Shown here in pieces: positions 35,881 to 46,600 of a DNA stretch of 64,000 nucleotides (position 1 is its first letter; the number at the start of each line of letters is the position of its first letter). Source of the DNA: JASTVH01 sp042862465 (lineage in GTDB: Bacteria > Pseudomonadota > Gammaproteobacteria > Pseudomonadales > Oleiphilaceae); NCBI GenBank assembly GCA_042862465.1, contig JASTVH010000013.1, positions 1-64,000 on the forward strand, given 5' to 3'. A program made the position numbers and the translations under genes. The notes beneath the pieces are model-generated. The model saw only the letters and a list, made by a program, of their open reading frames with translations, was not told where the DNA came from and ran no database searches.

Positions 35881-35960
35881 TTATCCACAACCGGTTTCAT
35901 CCACCGTAAATGACTAATTCATGAAGAACCTGTTACCTTATCCACGGAATCTGTGGATAA
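35881..35960. promoter_or_regulatory. Cluster of three DnaA-box-like 9-mers
   Basis: TTATCCACA occurs at 35881-35889 (perfect consensus), TTATCCACG at 35938-35946 (one mismatch) and the reverse complement of TTATCCACA at 35952-35960 (perfect, minus strand). The last two face each other as an inverted pair. They sit in the gap upstream of pyrD and beside an AT-rich stretch. They may bind DnaA as a titration, reactivation or regulatory site. Confidence 0.5.
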
Positions 35961-36298
35961 CTCTGTTGAAAAAACCATGATAATTGCGGCAACACCTTGT
36001 CGTTAGCGCCCAAACTACAAATTGATCATTTTTTGATCAACCGTATTATCCTTAAAAAACAATTAGTTATAGTTTTTTGCACAATTTTTGACATTTGCGT
36101 CACTTTCCACGGCGACAGATCAACAACTTGCCGAACTGTGCATAATTTTTCCCGTGTCAACTGTTTTTTTATCAGGTTTAACGCTTTTGGTGAGCCTTGT
36201 TGGCCTCTTTGCTCCCCTTGACCATTTCAGTGTCAGGATTTGATTTCCTGGCATTTTGGGGCCAAATTTCCCCTCCAGGTTTGGATTGATGACTCTCT
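35961..36298. other. AT-rich non-coding region before the cation efflux gene
   Basis: This stretch, with its centre at 36010-36175, is strongly AT-rich compared with the window. A short frame across it (74 codons) looks random. It contains TTGATCA-TTTT-TGATCAA-like palindromic sequence around 36021-36039 and GATC sites, and likely holds the promoter of the cation efflux gene. Combined with the neighbouring DnaA boxes it has the composition of an unwinding element, but no origin gene is near. Confidence 0.5.
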
Positions 36299-37489
36299 AT
36301 GACACTTTCCGCAGAAAATACTGATACCCACCCCACCGCCGCGGAGTCACGAATAGCGACCCGGGTCACGCTCATCGGCATGGTGCTTGATGCCATTCTG
36401 GGGGTGCTGAAAATCATCATCGGCGTGATGTTTCACAGCCAGGCCCTGGTGGTGGACGGTGTGCACTCTTTCTCTGACGTGCTTTCCGACATCATGGTGC
36501 TGGGGCTCTTTCATGTGGCCCGCAAGGAACCGGACGACGACCATCCTTATGGCCATGAGCGCTTTGAAACCATGGGAACCGTGCTGATGGGCAGCTTCCT
36601 GATTGGCATCGCCGGCGCCCTCACCTGGGACTCCCTCGGCCGCCTGTTTTCCGAGCAACCCATGGCGCTACCCGGATGGCCGGTATTGGTGGCGGCAGCA
36701 CTTTCGATCGTCGGCAAGGAGTGGATCTACCAGTACACCCGCCGCGTTGGCGAAAAAATCGGCTCCGGCCTGATAGTGGCCAATGCCTGGCACAGCCGAA
36801 CCGATGCCTTCTCCTCCATTGTGGTGCTGGTCGGTGCGGCGGGCGCCATGGCCGGCTATGCCTGGCTGGACACGTTGGCAGCGGTTGTCGTCGCGCTCAT
36901 CATCGCCAAGGTGGGCTGGGATCTGGCCTGGGACAGCGTCAAGGAACTGGTGGATACCGCCCTGGATCCGGAGATCGTGGACCAGATCCGGGTGGCCGCC
37001 CTGGAGACCGAAGGCGTCCGCGGAGCGCATTCTGTCCGCAGCCGGCGCATGGGCAATCAGTTCCTGCTGGAGATTCACCTTCAGGTGGACCCGGGCATCA
37101 GCGTTTCCGAAGGGCACCAGGTGGGCGCCCGGGCTGTCCACAAGATCACCCAGGCGGTCGATAACATTCGGGATGTGGTGTTCCATATCGATGCCGAGGA
37201 CGACGGTCCGAGCGAGGAAGGCAGTTACCCCCAGCTCCCCACCCGCAAGGAGGTCACCGAGGCGTTCCGCAAGCGCTGGAGTGACCTGATCACCTTCGAC
37301 CAGGTCGCCACCATTCGGCTGCACTATCTGGGGGAAAAAATATCTGTGGAAATCTACCTGCTGGGCGAGGATGCCGTGAACCGGAAATGGCGCACCGAAG
37401 ATTCCCTCTCCCGTCAGCTCAAGCAGCTTGCCGGCGATCTGCACTGGCTGGGCCGGGTGCGGGTCTGGTTTGCCGAGCAGTCTGACTGA
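36299..37489 (+). CDS. Cation diffusion facilitator-family efflux protein with extended C-terminus
   Basis: This 396-residue inner-membrane protein exports divalent metals (Zn, Fe, Mn or Cd in the family). Six helices occupy about residues 20-215. Metal-site motifs are DGVHSFSD in the second helix and HSRTD in the fifth, the usual HxxxD/DxxxD pairs. A His-rich loop (DDDHPYGHERFE) and a cytoplasmic domain follow. Compared with the about 300-residue FieF type it has some 90 extra C-terminal residues (from about EEGSYPQLPTRKEV) forming an unassigned cytoplasmic extension. Substrate is not predictable. The promoter is in the AT-rich gap upstream. Confidence 0.9.
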   Translation: MTLSAENTDTHPTAAESRIATRVTLIGMVLDAILGVLKIIIGVMFHSQALVVDGVHSFSDVLSDIMVLGLFHVARKEPDDDHPYGHERFETMGTVLMGSFLIGIAGALTWDSLGRLFSEQPMALPGWPVLVAAALSIVGKEWIYQYTRRVGEKIGSGLIVANAWHSRTDAFSSIVVLVGAAGAMAGYAWLDTLAAVVVALIIAKVGWDLAWDSVKELVDTALDPEIVDQIRVAALETEGVRGAHSVRSRRMGNQFLLEIHLQVDPGISVSEGHQVGARAVHKITQAVDNIRDVVFHIDAEDDGPSEEGSYPQLPTRKEVTEAFRKRWSDLITFDQVATIRLHYLGEKISVEIYLLGEDAVNRKWRTEDSLSRQLKQLAGDLHWLGRVRVWFAEQSD

Positions 37490-37522
37490 CAGCCCATCGG
37501 GCCGATCACTTGCGGGGGACTC

Positions 37523-39007
37523 TCAGCCCCCGCGGCTGTTGGCCTCCATCCGCGCCAGAAACTCCTGCATGATGAGCGCATAAAGCTCCCCACCGAGAAA
37601 CTTGTCCTCGACACCGGATTCGATGCTTGGGTTATCGTTGATTTCGATGACCGCGACCCGATTCCCGGCCTGTTTGATATCGACGCCGTAAAGGCCGTTA
37701 CCAATCAGGCGCGTGGCATTCAGGGCCGCCTGCAACACCCGGCGCGGGACCTCGTAGGTGGGCAGAGTCTCGAAATTGCCACTGTCGATCCGCTGCTTGC
37801 CATGCTGGTAGATCTGCCAGTGGTTACGGACCATGTAGTATTTGCAGGCATAGATGGCCCTTCCGCCCAGAACACCGATACGCCAGTCGAAGTCGGTGTA
37901 GAAATACTCCTGGGCCAGCACCAGTGCCGATTGTTTGAACAGCTGTTTCAGGGCCTCATCCAGCTCCTGGCGATCATTGGCCTTGATCACCCCGCGCGAG
38001 AAGGACCCATCCGGGATCTTCACCACCACGGGCAGGCCCAGGGTATCGATCGCCTTTTGCGCCGCCTGCTTGTCCTCCTTGGCCAGGATGAGGGTGCCGG
38101 GCGTTGGCAGCTTGTTGTTCTTCAGCAGATCCGCCAGGTAAACCTTGTTGGTGCAACGCAGGATCGACACCGGATCGTCGATCACTACCAGCCCTTCCGC
38201 CTCTGCCTTGCGGGCAAACCGGTAGGTGTGATGGTCGATGGCGGTGGTTTCGCGGATAAACAGGCCGTCGAATTCCGCCAGGCGCATGAAGTCCCGGTGG
38301 GTAATCAGTTCCACGTCGATCCCCAGACGCCGCCCGGCCTTGATAAAGCGGGACAGCGCGGTGCGGTTACTCGGCGGCAGCGCCTCTTCCGGATTCACCA
38401 GGATGGCCAGGTTATAGCGGTAGCGACGCCGAGAGCGGGGCTTGCGCCATACCGTGCGGCTGAAATGCTCCAGGGCCTGGGCAAACAGGTCTTCTTCCTG
38501 CTCGTCCAGCTCCGACGGCGACAGCGGCTTCAGTGATCGGATATCCCAGCCCCGGCGCCGGACAAACTCCACCTCGATAATGGGGCAGGGAAAACGCTCG
38601 AACAGTCCCCGGGCAACGGTTTTCAGTTCCGGCGCAACCGCCTGCCCGAACATCACCCTTACGGTACAGCGGTCCGCCTCACTCGACTGTTCACCGGCCT
38701 GCCGGTCCAGCCACCTCACCGTGTCGCTGTCCAGTGCCTCCAGCTGCAGCGATAACAGCCCCTTGCGCCCCATATCGTTGAGCGTCATGACCGAGGGCAC
38801 CACATGGTGGTCACGGGCTTCTGCCAGCAGGGAGCAGTAATAGCCGCGGCTGAGGTACCGCGCACTCGAGCAGAGATTAATGACCCGGGTGCGTCGCCCA
38901 CCGGGCATGCCCTGTTCCAGATACTGATCAAAGGTGACCACATCCTCACTGGGATAGTAAGGGGCCCAGTCCTTCATCCGGTCAACCACAATCAAGACTC
39001 GCGTCAT
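37523..39007 (-). CDS. RimK-like ATP-grasp ligase with RLAN N-terminal domain
   Basis: The 494-residue protein joins an N-terminal RimK-associated domain (RLAN, about residues 1-150: TRVLIVVDRMKDWAPYYPSE onward) to a RimK/glutathione-synthetase ATP-grasp ligase (about 210-490). ATP-grasp landmarks are VVVKIPDGSFSRGV, WRIGVLGGRAIYACKYY and VIEINDNPSIESG. Such enzymes form peptide-like bonds between an amino acid and a carboxylate, often adding residues to proteins or small molecules. It is divergent from the GNAT-C39 fusion gene (221-base gap), a combination noted in amidoligase surveys. The start at ATG 39005-39007 has GAGG eight bases upstream. Substrate is unknown. Confidence 0.85.
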   Translation of the reverse strand: MTRVLIVVDRMKDWAPYYPSEDVVTFDQYLEQGMPGGRRTRVINLCSSARYLSRGYYCSLLAEARDHHVVPSVMTLNDMGRKGLLSLQLEALDSDTVRWLDRQAGEQSSEADRCTVRVMFGQAVAPELKTVARGLFERFPCPIIEVEFVRRRGWDIRSLKPLSPSELDEQEEDLFAQALEHFSRTVWRKPRSRRRYRYNLAILVNPEEALPPSNRTALSRFIKAGRRLGIDVELITHRDFMRLAEFDGLFIRETTAIDHHTYRFARKAEAEGLVVIDDPVSILRCTNKVYLADLLKNNKLPTPGTLILAKEDKQAAQKAIDTLGLPVVVKIPDGSFSRGVIKANDRQELDEALKQLFKQSALVLAQEYFYTDFDWRIGVLGGRAIYACKYYMVRNHWQIYQHGKQRIDSGNFETLPTYEVPRRVLQAALNATRLIGNGLYGVDIKQAGNRVAVIEINDNPSIESGVEDKFLGGELYALIMQEFLARMEANSRGG

Positions 39008-39228
39008 GAAATCGCCTCGCCAAAGAGTCAAAAAAGTTACGGAAGCCGTTATTCTTCCCCTGCCCTTCCACAAGGCTTCAGCAAGCGCTTCCGTTAGGCA
39101 CTATAGCGCCATCGCGCCAGTTGGAAAGTGAACCTTGACCTGTGGATTGTACGCATGGGCGGCCGCTGTCCATCCCGGGGGTTTGATTGCATACTGGAGG
39201 GTATTGCACAGGAGTTTCCAAGCCGTCC

Positions 39229-40355
39229 ATGTCTCCCGCTTATACTTTTCGCCCGGCCACCCAAGCCGACCTCAATGCGCTCGTTTCCCTGGAAAATGCC
39301 TGCTTCGAAGGCGATCGTCTGTCCCGTCGCAGTTTCCGGCGGTTTATCGAGGCGCCGCTGGACGTTCTTCTGGTGGCTGAACGCGATGGCCAGCTGGCCG
39401 GTTACTGCCTGGTGCTGATGCGCAAGGCCACCCGCCTGGCCCGCATCTATTCCATTGCCGTCGCGCCCGCCCAACGGGGCCAGGGGCTGGGGGAACAGCT
39501 GGTGCTGCAGGGAGAAAAGGCGGCGCGGGACCAGGGACGTATTGTCATGCGTCTAGAGGTGCGCCGGGACAATGCCGGAGCGATCAGACTCTACCAGCAG
39601 CTGGGCTACCACCAGTTTGAGACGATTCCCGACTACTACGACGATCACGAGGAGGCGCTGCGTTTCCAGAAGCGTATCCTGTTCCTGTCACCGGAAAAGG
39701 ACCGGCTGAAGGTCCCCTATTACGCCCAAACCACGGACTTCACCTGCGGTCCCGCGGCCCTGATGATGGCCATGGCCACTGTGGACCGTCACCAGCGCCT
39801 CAGCGGTCACGAGGAGTTACGGCTGTGGCGACAGGCCACCACCATTTTCATGCTCGCCGGCCACGGCGGCTGCGGCCCCCATGGGTTGGCCCTGGCCGCC
39901 TGGGAGCGCGGATTCGATGTGGAACTGATCGTGAATCGGGAAGGCCCGCTGTTCCTGGATACGGTACGCAGCGAGCGCAAGAAGGAAGTGTTGGTCCGCG
40001 TCCATGAGGATTTCATGGAACAGCTGGCCACCACCGGCGTGGTGATTCGCCATGCCACGCTGTCCCTGGAAGAGATGGCGGACGCCCTGGATGAAGGCCG
40101 GGTGCCGGTGATGCTGATCAACACCTGGCAATTCAACAACAGCCGCATTCCCCACTGGGTGACGCTCTGCGCCATCGACGACCAGTTCGCCTACATCCAC
40201 GATCCCGAACTGGATACCGACGAAGGCGAATCGGTCGCCGACAAGCAGTACATACCCGTGGACCGGGCAGCCTTCGAGAAGATGACCCGCTATGGCCGCC
40301 AGGCGCCCCTGCAGGCCGCCGTTGTGGTCGGCCTCAGGCGACAGGGGTCGGACGG

Positions 40356-40359
<4 letters not shown>
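39229..40359 (+). CDS. GNAT acetyltransferase / C39-like cysteine peptidase fusion
   Basis: The 376-residue protein begins with a GNAT domain (about residues 1-150; acetyl-CoA loop VAPAQRGQGLGEQLV and the RLYQQLGYHQFE end motif) and ends in a papain-fold peptidase of the C39 type (about 160-370). The catalytic Cys lies in TTDFTCGPAALMMAM and the His in NSRIPHWVTLCAID. It may trim and acetylate the product of the divergent ATP-grasp ligase, or act as a transpeptidase; both are inference. The start is set at ATG 39229, although the AGGAG site is rather far (14 bases). Its stop overlaps that of uvrB on the other strand by four bases. Confidence 0.85.
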
Positions 40360-42368
<2,009 letters not shown>

Positions 42369-42741
42369 GAATAAGTTCGTGTCCTGATTGGCGAATAGAC
42401 ATAATATCAGCGCTGTTGCGACCTTTCATGGCAAGGCCCGGTGCGCGGTGACTGGCCCGGCGACGCTCGGGGAATACCAAGGACTTTTACAGAGGTGCCT
42501 TAGAGTTCCCGTCGGGCCATGTTACCATTGGACCCGTTTCGCTGCCGTTTCCTGCGTTAGTAAACAACGAAGCCTGTATTCCTCAACGTGGCTACGCGGT
42601 AAAGTCAAATCAAGACCACCCGCCATTCCGTGCTGAGCAATGCAGGCTGGCCTCGGGTCAAGAGCCATTGGACCGGGAGACGGCTGAAAGATTCCATGGA
42701 CGCAGTGAGGCGTCCGCTACCCATCATTGAGGAGCTATAGT
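42369..42741. other. Divergent promoter region of uvrB and aspartate aminotransferase, no gene
   Basis: The 373-base gap holds only short random frames; a frame of 82 codons lacks a ribosome site and coding character. The 10-mer CCATTGGACC occurs twice (about 42533 and 42667). A GGAGCTATAG ribosome site at the right end serves the aminotransferase. No further structure was recognised. Confidence 0.5.
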
Positions 42742-43926
42742 TTGAACGTGCATCTTTCGCATCGTGTCCAACAAATCAAACCGTCTCCCACCCTGGCCGT
42801 CACCAGCAAGGCGGCCGAGCTGCGTGCTGCCGGCAAGGACATTATTGGACTGGGGGCCGGCGAGCCCGATTTCGATACCCCCGATCACATCAAGGATGCC
42901 GCCATCGAGGCGATTCGCGGCGGCCAGACCAAGTACACCCCGGTCGACGGCACGCCCGGCCTGAAGAAGGCCATCATCGAAAAGTTCAAACGTGACAACG
43001 GGCTGGACTACACCCCCGATCAGATCCTGGTATCCAGCGGCGGGAAGCAGAGTTTCTTCAACCTGGCCCTGGCCCTGCTCAATCCCGGTGACGAGGTGAT
43101 CATTCCGGCACCGTACTGGGTCTCCTACCCCGATATGGTCAAGATCGCCGAAGGGCACCCGGTCATTCTGGAGACGGACCAGGCCTCCCGCTTCAAGATC
43201 ACACCGGAGCAGCTGGAAAAGGCCATTACCGAGCGCACCCGCCTGGTGGTCCTGAACAGCCCGTCCAACCCCAGCGGTGTGGCCTACAGCAAGGATGAGC
43301 TGCAGGCAATCGGCGATGTGCTGGTCAAGCATCCGAGCATCATGATTGCCACCGATGACATGTACGAACCGATTCTGTGGACGGCGCAGCCGTTCGCCAA
43401 CATTGTCAATGCGCGCCCGGAACTGCAGGAACGCACCTTCGTGCTCAACGGTGTCTCCAAGGCCTACTCCATGACCGGCTGGCGCATCGGCTATGCTGCG
43501 GGGCCGCAGAAGGTCATTGCGGCCATGAAGAAGATTCAGTCCCAGAGCACCTCGAACCCCTGCTCCATCTCCCAGGCAGCCGCCCAGGCGGCCCTGAGTG
43601 GTCCGCAGGACTGTGTGGGCGAGATGGTCAAGGCGTTCAAGGAACGTCATGACTATGTGGTCCAGGCGTTGAATGAGCTGCCCGGGGTATCCTGCGAGCC
43701 CAGCGACGGCACGTTCTATGCCTTCCCGAGCTTCAAGGGAGCGATCGAAGCTACGGACGGGGTCAACACCGACGTGGAAATGGCCGAGCACCTGCTCAAC
43801 ACCGCAGGTGTCGCCCTGGTGCCGGGTTCCGCCTTCGGCTGCGAAGGTCACATGCGACTGAGCTTTGCCACCAGCCTGGACACATTGAAGGCCGCCATCG
43901 ACCGGCTGGCCAAGGCGCTCAAATAA
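42742..43926 (+). CDS. aspC: Aspartate aminotransferase (class I, gamma-type)
   Basis: The 394-residue PLP enzyme transfers the amino group between aspartate and 2-oxoglutarate. The PLP lysine is in NGVSKAYSMTGWRIG; SNPSNPSG and GAGEPDFDTP are signature segments of the prokaryotic type I aminotransferase group. Start: the TTG at 42742 is chosen because GAGGAG lies seven bases upstream and NVHLSHRVQQIKPSPT is the family's N-terminus; an in-frame TTG fifteen bases earlier has no ribosome site. It may also process aromatic or branched substrates. It is followed after 77 bases by the second tRNA-Asn. Confidence 0.92.
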   Translation: MNVHLSHRVQQIKPSPTLAVTSKAAELRAAGKDIIGLGAGEPDFDTPDHIKDAAIEAIRGGQTKYTPVDGTPGLKKAIIEKFKRDNGLDYTPDQILVSSGGKQSFFNLALALLNPGDEVIIPAPYWVSYPDMVKIAEGHPVILETDQASRFKITPEQLEKAITERTRLVVLNSPSNPSGVAYSKDELQAIGDVLVKHPSIMIATDDMYEPILWTAQPFANIVNARPELQERTFVLNGVSKAYSMTGWRIGYAAGPQKVIAAMKKIQSQSTSNPCSISQAAAQAALSGPQDCVGEMVKAFKERHDYVVQALNELPGVSCEPSDGTFYAFPSFKGAIEATDGVNTDVEMAEHLLNTAGVALVPGSAFGCEGHMRLSFATSLDTLKAAIDRLAKALK

Positions 43927-44003
43927 TTCGAAAAATATGTTTTAGGAGGGTTGACTCCAAGGCCAAGCCCTCCTAATATACGCGCCCTGTCAGGTGATGA
44001 CAT

Positions 44004-44079
44004 TCCCCGATAGCTCAGTTGGTAGAGCAACGGACTGTTAATCCGTGGGTCGCTGGTTCGAGCCCAGCTCGGGGAGCCA
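44004..44079 (+). tRNA. tRNA-Asn (GTT), second copy
   Basis: This 76-base gene is identical to the copy at 24718-24793, including the encoded CCA, the GTT anticodon in loop CTGTTAA and the TTCGAGC T-loop. It is followed seven bases later by a strong intrinsic terminator, unlike the first copy. Confidence 0.97.
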
Positions 44080-44085
44080 AATTGC

Positions 44086-44115
44086 AAAAAGCCGCTCAGT
44101 TGAGCGGCTTTTTTT
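44086..44115 (+). terminator. Rho-independent terminator of the second tRNA-Asn
   Basis: The stem AAGCCGCTCA paired with TGAGCGGCTT (loop GT) is preceded by an A-run and followed by seven T residues. It starts about seven bases after the tRNA. Confidence 0.9.
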
Positions 44116-44143
44116 GTGTCTGGCGCCCACGCAGACCCGTCGC

Positions 44144-44226
44144 CGTAGGTTGGGCTGAGCCTGCGAAGCCCAACAATGTAGCGATGACGCGGAGATGTTG
44201 GGCTTCCTTCGTCAGCCCAACCTACG
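44144..44226. repeat. Nested inverted repeat of the CGTAGGTTGGGC type
   Basis: Outer 15-base arms (44144-44158 and 44212-44226, motif CGTAGGTTGGGCTGA) and inner 11-base arms (GAAGCCCAACA at 44165-44175 and its complement at 44196-44206) form an 83-base hairpin. This motif (CGTAGGTTGGGC...AGCGAAGCCCAACA) occurs as a dispersed intergenic repeat in many gammaproteobacteria. It sits between the tRNA terminator and the LOG-family gene. No open frame was seen in 44116-44345. Confidence 0.75.
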
Positions 44227-44345
44227 CTCTGGAGCGCAACCCGCCTTCCCGGGGGTGACGGGGTATGTTTGGCTTCGGTGGAAGGTGTCCGAAGGCGAGT
44301 TCCACGCTGGAGTGCGAAGAAAATTTTTTTTGGTTCAATCCAGAG

Positions 44346-44930
44346 CTATGTCCATTTTTTATGGGGAGCCTGATACGCCCGGAATTGCTCCAGAATGTTC
44401 TCCAGGCTGTCGGAGACCACCAGCATGTCCCGGAACTCGGCCTTGAGAAATCCCTCCCCAACCATCTGGTCGATAAACGCCCGCAGAGGATCGAAGAACC
44501 CCTCGACGTTATAAAGGGCCACCGGCTTCTCGTGCAGCCCCAACTGCGCCCAGGTCCAGACCTCGAACAATTCTTCCAGGGTGCCAATGCCACCCGGCAA
44601 AGCCACAAACCCGTCTGACAGCTCAGCCATGCGAGCCTTGCGTTCGTGCATGTCGGCGACGACCTCAAGGCGGGTCAGCCCCTCATGGGCCAGCTCACTT
44701 TCCTCCAACGCCCGGGGTATGACCCCATAGACCCGACCGCCGGCCTGCAGTGCGGCATCCGCAACCGTGCCCATCAATCCGACATGCCCTCCGCCAAAGA
44801 CGATACCGATACCCTGGCGGGCGACATGGGCGGCGAATTCAGCCGCGGATTGGCGGTAAACGTCCCTGACTCCAAAACTGGACCCACAAAAGAAAGCAAT
44901 GCAGTCGAGCTGGCGTGTTGAATGCTGCAC
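44346..44930 (-). CDS. LOG-family nucleoside 5'-monophosphate phosphoribohydrolase
   Basis: The 194-residue protein belongs to the LOG (lonely guy) family. The motif PGGIGTLEELFEVWTW gives the PGGxGTxxE signature and FCGSSFGVRDVYRQSA the start. Bacterial members cleave nucleoside monophosphates to the free base and ribose 5-phosphate; plant homologues activate cytokinins. The specific nucleotide used here is not predictable. It is encoded opposite the short lipoprotein gene, with a 72-base divergent gap. Confidence 0.9.
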   Translation of the reverse strand: MQHSTRQLDCIAFFCGSSFGVRDVYRQSAAEFAAHVARQGIGIVFGGGHVGLMGTVADAALQAGGRVYGVIPRALEESELAHEGLTRLEVVADMHERKARMAELSDGFVALPGGIGTLEELFEVWTWAQLGLHEKPVALYNVEGFFDPLRAFIDQMVGEGFLKAEFRDMLVVSDSLENILEQFRAYQAPHKKWT

Positions 44931-45002
44931 GGATAAAGGCCTTACATTCCCAATGAATTCACGTACCCTATTGAAACCATTCTAACAGCCACCAACCCAG
45001 GG

Positions 45003-45368
45003 ATGCGCCACGCCGTGCCTGTACGAGCCCCGCAACGTATACAAAGCCTGTTCTGGTCCTTGCTGCTGACTCTTTCACTAAGCGGCTGTGCCCATCAGGC
45101 ACCGGCGGGGGATCATTGGCTGGGCGTGGACAAACTGGAACATTTCACGCTCTCGGCAGCAACCGCAGCCAGCCTTAACCGGGCCGCAGAGCGCGATCAC
45201 TGGGCGCCCTGCGCGGGAACCCTGGGCAGCATGACATTGACCCTCAGCGGAGGCGCACTCAAAGAGCTGTACGACCTGAAGATCAAGGGCACCTACTGGA
45301 GTTGGCGCGACATGACGGCAGACCTCCTGGGTGCCGCTGCCGGCGCACTGGCAGTGCGGGGCTGCTAG
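45003..45368 (+). CDS. Small lipoprotein, YfiM/DUF2279-like
   Basis: The 121-residue protein has a lipoprotein signal (LLLTLSLSGC lipobox, Cys29). The mature part has a DKLEHF segment and GGALKELYDLKIKGTYWSWRDMTADLLGAAAGA, matching the layout of YfiM-like periplasmic proteins of unknown function. A C-terminal hydrophobic stretch may contact the membrane. It ends four bases before the convergent deaminase gene. Assignment is by motif resemblance only. Confidence 0.7.
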   Translation: MRHAVPVRAPQRIQSLFWSLLLTLSLSGCAHQAPAGDHWLGVDKLEHFTLSAATAASLNRAAERDHWAPCAGTLGSMTLTLSGGALKELYDLKIKGTYWSWRDMTADLLGAAAGALAVRGC

Positions 45369-45372
45369 GGCC

Positions 45373-45831
45373 TTAAGCCGGTTCCTGCGGCGCCTCCTCA
45401 CCGATGTCCTCATACCAGACCCTGGGCGAGGCCGCGATGAATCGCTGCATGAGATCGATACAGGTCTTGTCCTGAAGCACCTCCACCTCAACGCCCTGGT
45501 CCCGCAGGGAATCCTCGAGCCCCATGAACGTCTGGTTTTCGCCAATGACCACCCGGGGAATGCCGTACAGCAGGATTGCGCCGGTGCACATGGGACAGGG
45601 GGAAAGCGTGGTGTACAGTACGGAACGGCGGTAGACCGAGGCGGGCTGGCGATGGGCGTTCTCCAGCGCATCCATTTCGCCATGAAGAATGGCGCTGCCA
45701 CGTTGCACTCGGCGGTTGTGGCCACGCCCGATAATCCTGTCGTCGTAAACCAGAACTGAACCGATCGGGATCCCGCCTTCTTCAAAACTCCGCCGCGCTT
45801 CCTCGATGGCTGCCTTCATGAACTTGTCCAT
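45373..45831 (-). CDS. Nucleoside/cytosine deaminase family protein
   Basis: This 152-residue zinc deaminase has the HGEMDAL motif (His ligand and proton-shuttle Glu) and the PCPMCTGA pair of Cys ligands. It resembles yeast-type cytosine deaminase (Fcy1) and guanine deaminase relatives rather than tRNA-specific TadA, judging by length and C-terminal region (LLYGIPRVVIGENQTF, then DKTCIDLMQRF). It deaminates a free base or nucleoside in the cytoplasm. It lies near pyrF but on its own, with 63 bases in between. Confidence 0.85.
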   Translation of the reverse strand: MDKFMKAAIEEARRSFEEGGIPIGSVLVYDDRIIGRGHNRRVQRGSAILHGEMDALENAHRQPASVYRRSVLYTTLSPCPMCTGAILLYGIPRVVIGENQTFMGLEDSLRDQGVEVEVLQDKTCIDLMQRFIAASPRVWYEDIGEEAPQEPA

Positions 45832-45894
45832 GGCATCTTGCTCCTTGTGGTTGGCAGACGGATCATCGCCTTTTAGCAGATCCGCTTCAATTGA

Positions 45895-46590
45895 TCAGGT
45901 TTGAATCTCCGCCTGGATTGCCTGTAGGGCACTCAACGGGTTATCAGCCTGGGTCACTGGCCGTCCGACCACCAGGTAGTCGCTTCCGGCCGCCAAGGCA
46001 TCGGCTGGCGTCATAATCCGCTGCTGATCTCCTTGCGCCGCAAAGGCCGGCCGGATGCCTGGCGTGACCTTGAGAAAGCCATCGCCCAACTGATCCCGCA
46101 GCATTCGACTTTCCCGGGCCGAACAGACCACCCCATCCAGACCACAGTCCCGGGTCAGGACCGCCCAGCGACTAACGAGTTCTTCCGGGGACTGCGAGAA
46201 GCCCAACTCACGCAGGTCCTCCGTTGCCATACTGGTTAACACCGTCACTGCAATAAGGTAGGGACGGCTGCCACTTCGCCGCGCCAGCGCTTCTGCACAC
46301 TGAAGCATCATCCTGCGACCACCGGAAGCATGGACATTAACCATCCAGACCCCAAGGTCCGCTGCAGCCTCCACTGCCCGGGCCACGGTGTTGGGTATAT
46401 CGTGGAATTTCAGATCGAGAAAGACTTCAAAACCACGCTGTTGCAGTACGTCAACCCATTGCGGCCCAAAGCGGGTGAACATTTCCTTGCCCACCTTTAG
46501 ACGACACAGTGCCGGATCCAGCTGATCAACCAATTCCAGGGCCGGTTCCCGGCTGTTGTAATCCAGGGCCACAATGATTCGTGGGTCCAT
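45895..46590 (-). CDS. pyrF: Orotidine 5'-phosphate decarboxylase
   Basis: PyrF makes UMP by decarboxylating OMP. The 231-residue length is normal. The catalytic cluster is DLKFHDIPNTV (Lys, Asp, Lys-type tetrad) and the substrate phosphate loop lies near GVVCSARE. The C-terminal VGRPVTQADNP motif is typical. ATG 46588-46590 begins the standard MDPRIIVALDYNSREP; upstream in-frame sequence overlaps lapB and was dropped. It lies ten bases after lapB on the same strand, so it is likely the last gene of the lapA-lapB-pyrF run. Confidence 0.95.
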   Translation of the reverse strand: MDPRIIVALDYNSREPALELVDQLDPALCRLKVGKEMFTRFGPQWVDVLQQRGFEVFLDLKFHDIPNTVARAVEAAADLGVWMVNVHASGGRRMMLQCAEALARRSGSRPYLIAVTVLTSMATEDLRELGFSQSPEELVSRWAVLTRDCGLDGVVCSARESRMLRDQLGDGFLKVTPGIRPAFAAQGDQQRIMTPADALAAGSDYLVVGRPVTQADNPLSALQAIQAEIQT

Positions 46591-46600
46591 GCAACGACTC

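Noticed and set aside
35997..36221. A 74-codon frame in the AT-rich gap before the cation efflux gene
   Set aside because: It lacks a ribosome site and coding character and is Cys/Phe-rich in the way AT-rich non-coding DNA translates.
42369..42440. LexA box in front of uvrB
   Set aside because: No CTGT-N8-ACAG match was found by eye close to the start codon.
42388..42636. An 82-codon frame between uvrB and the aspartate aminotransferase
   Set aside because: No ribosome site, family or coding bias; it lies in a promoter region.
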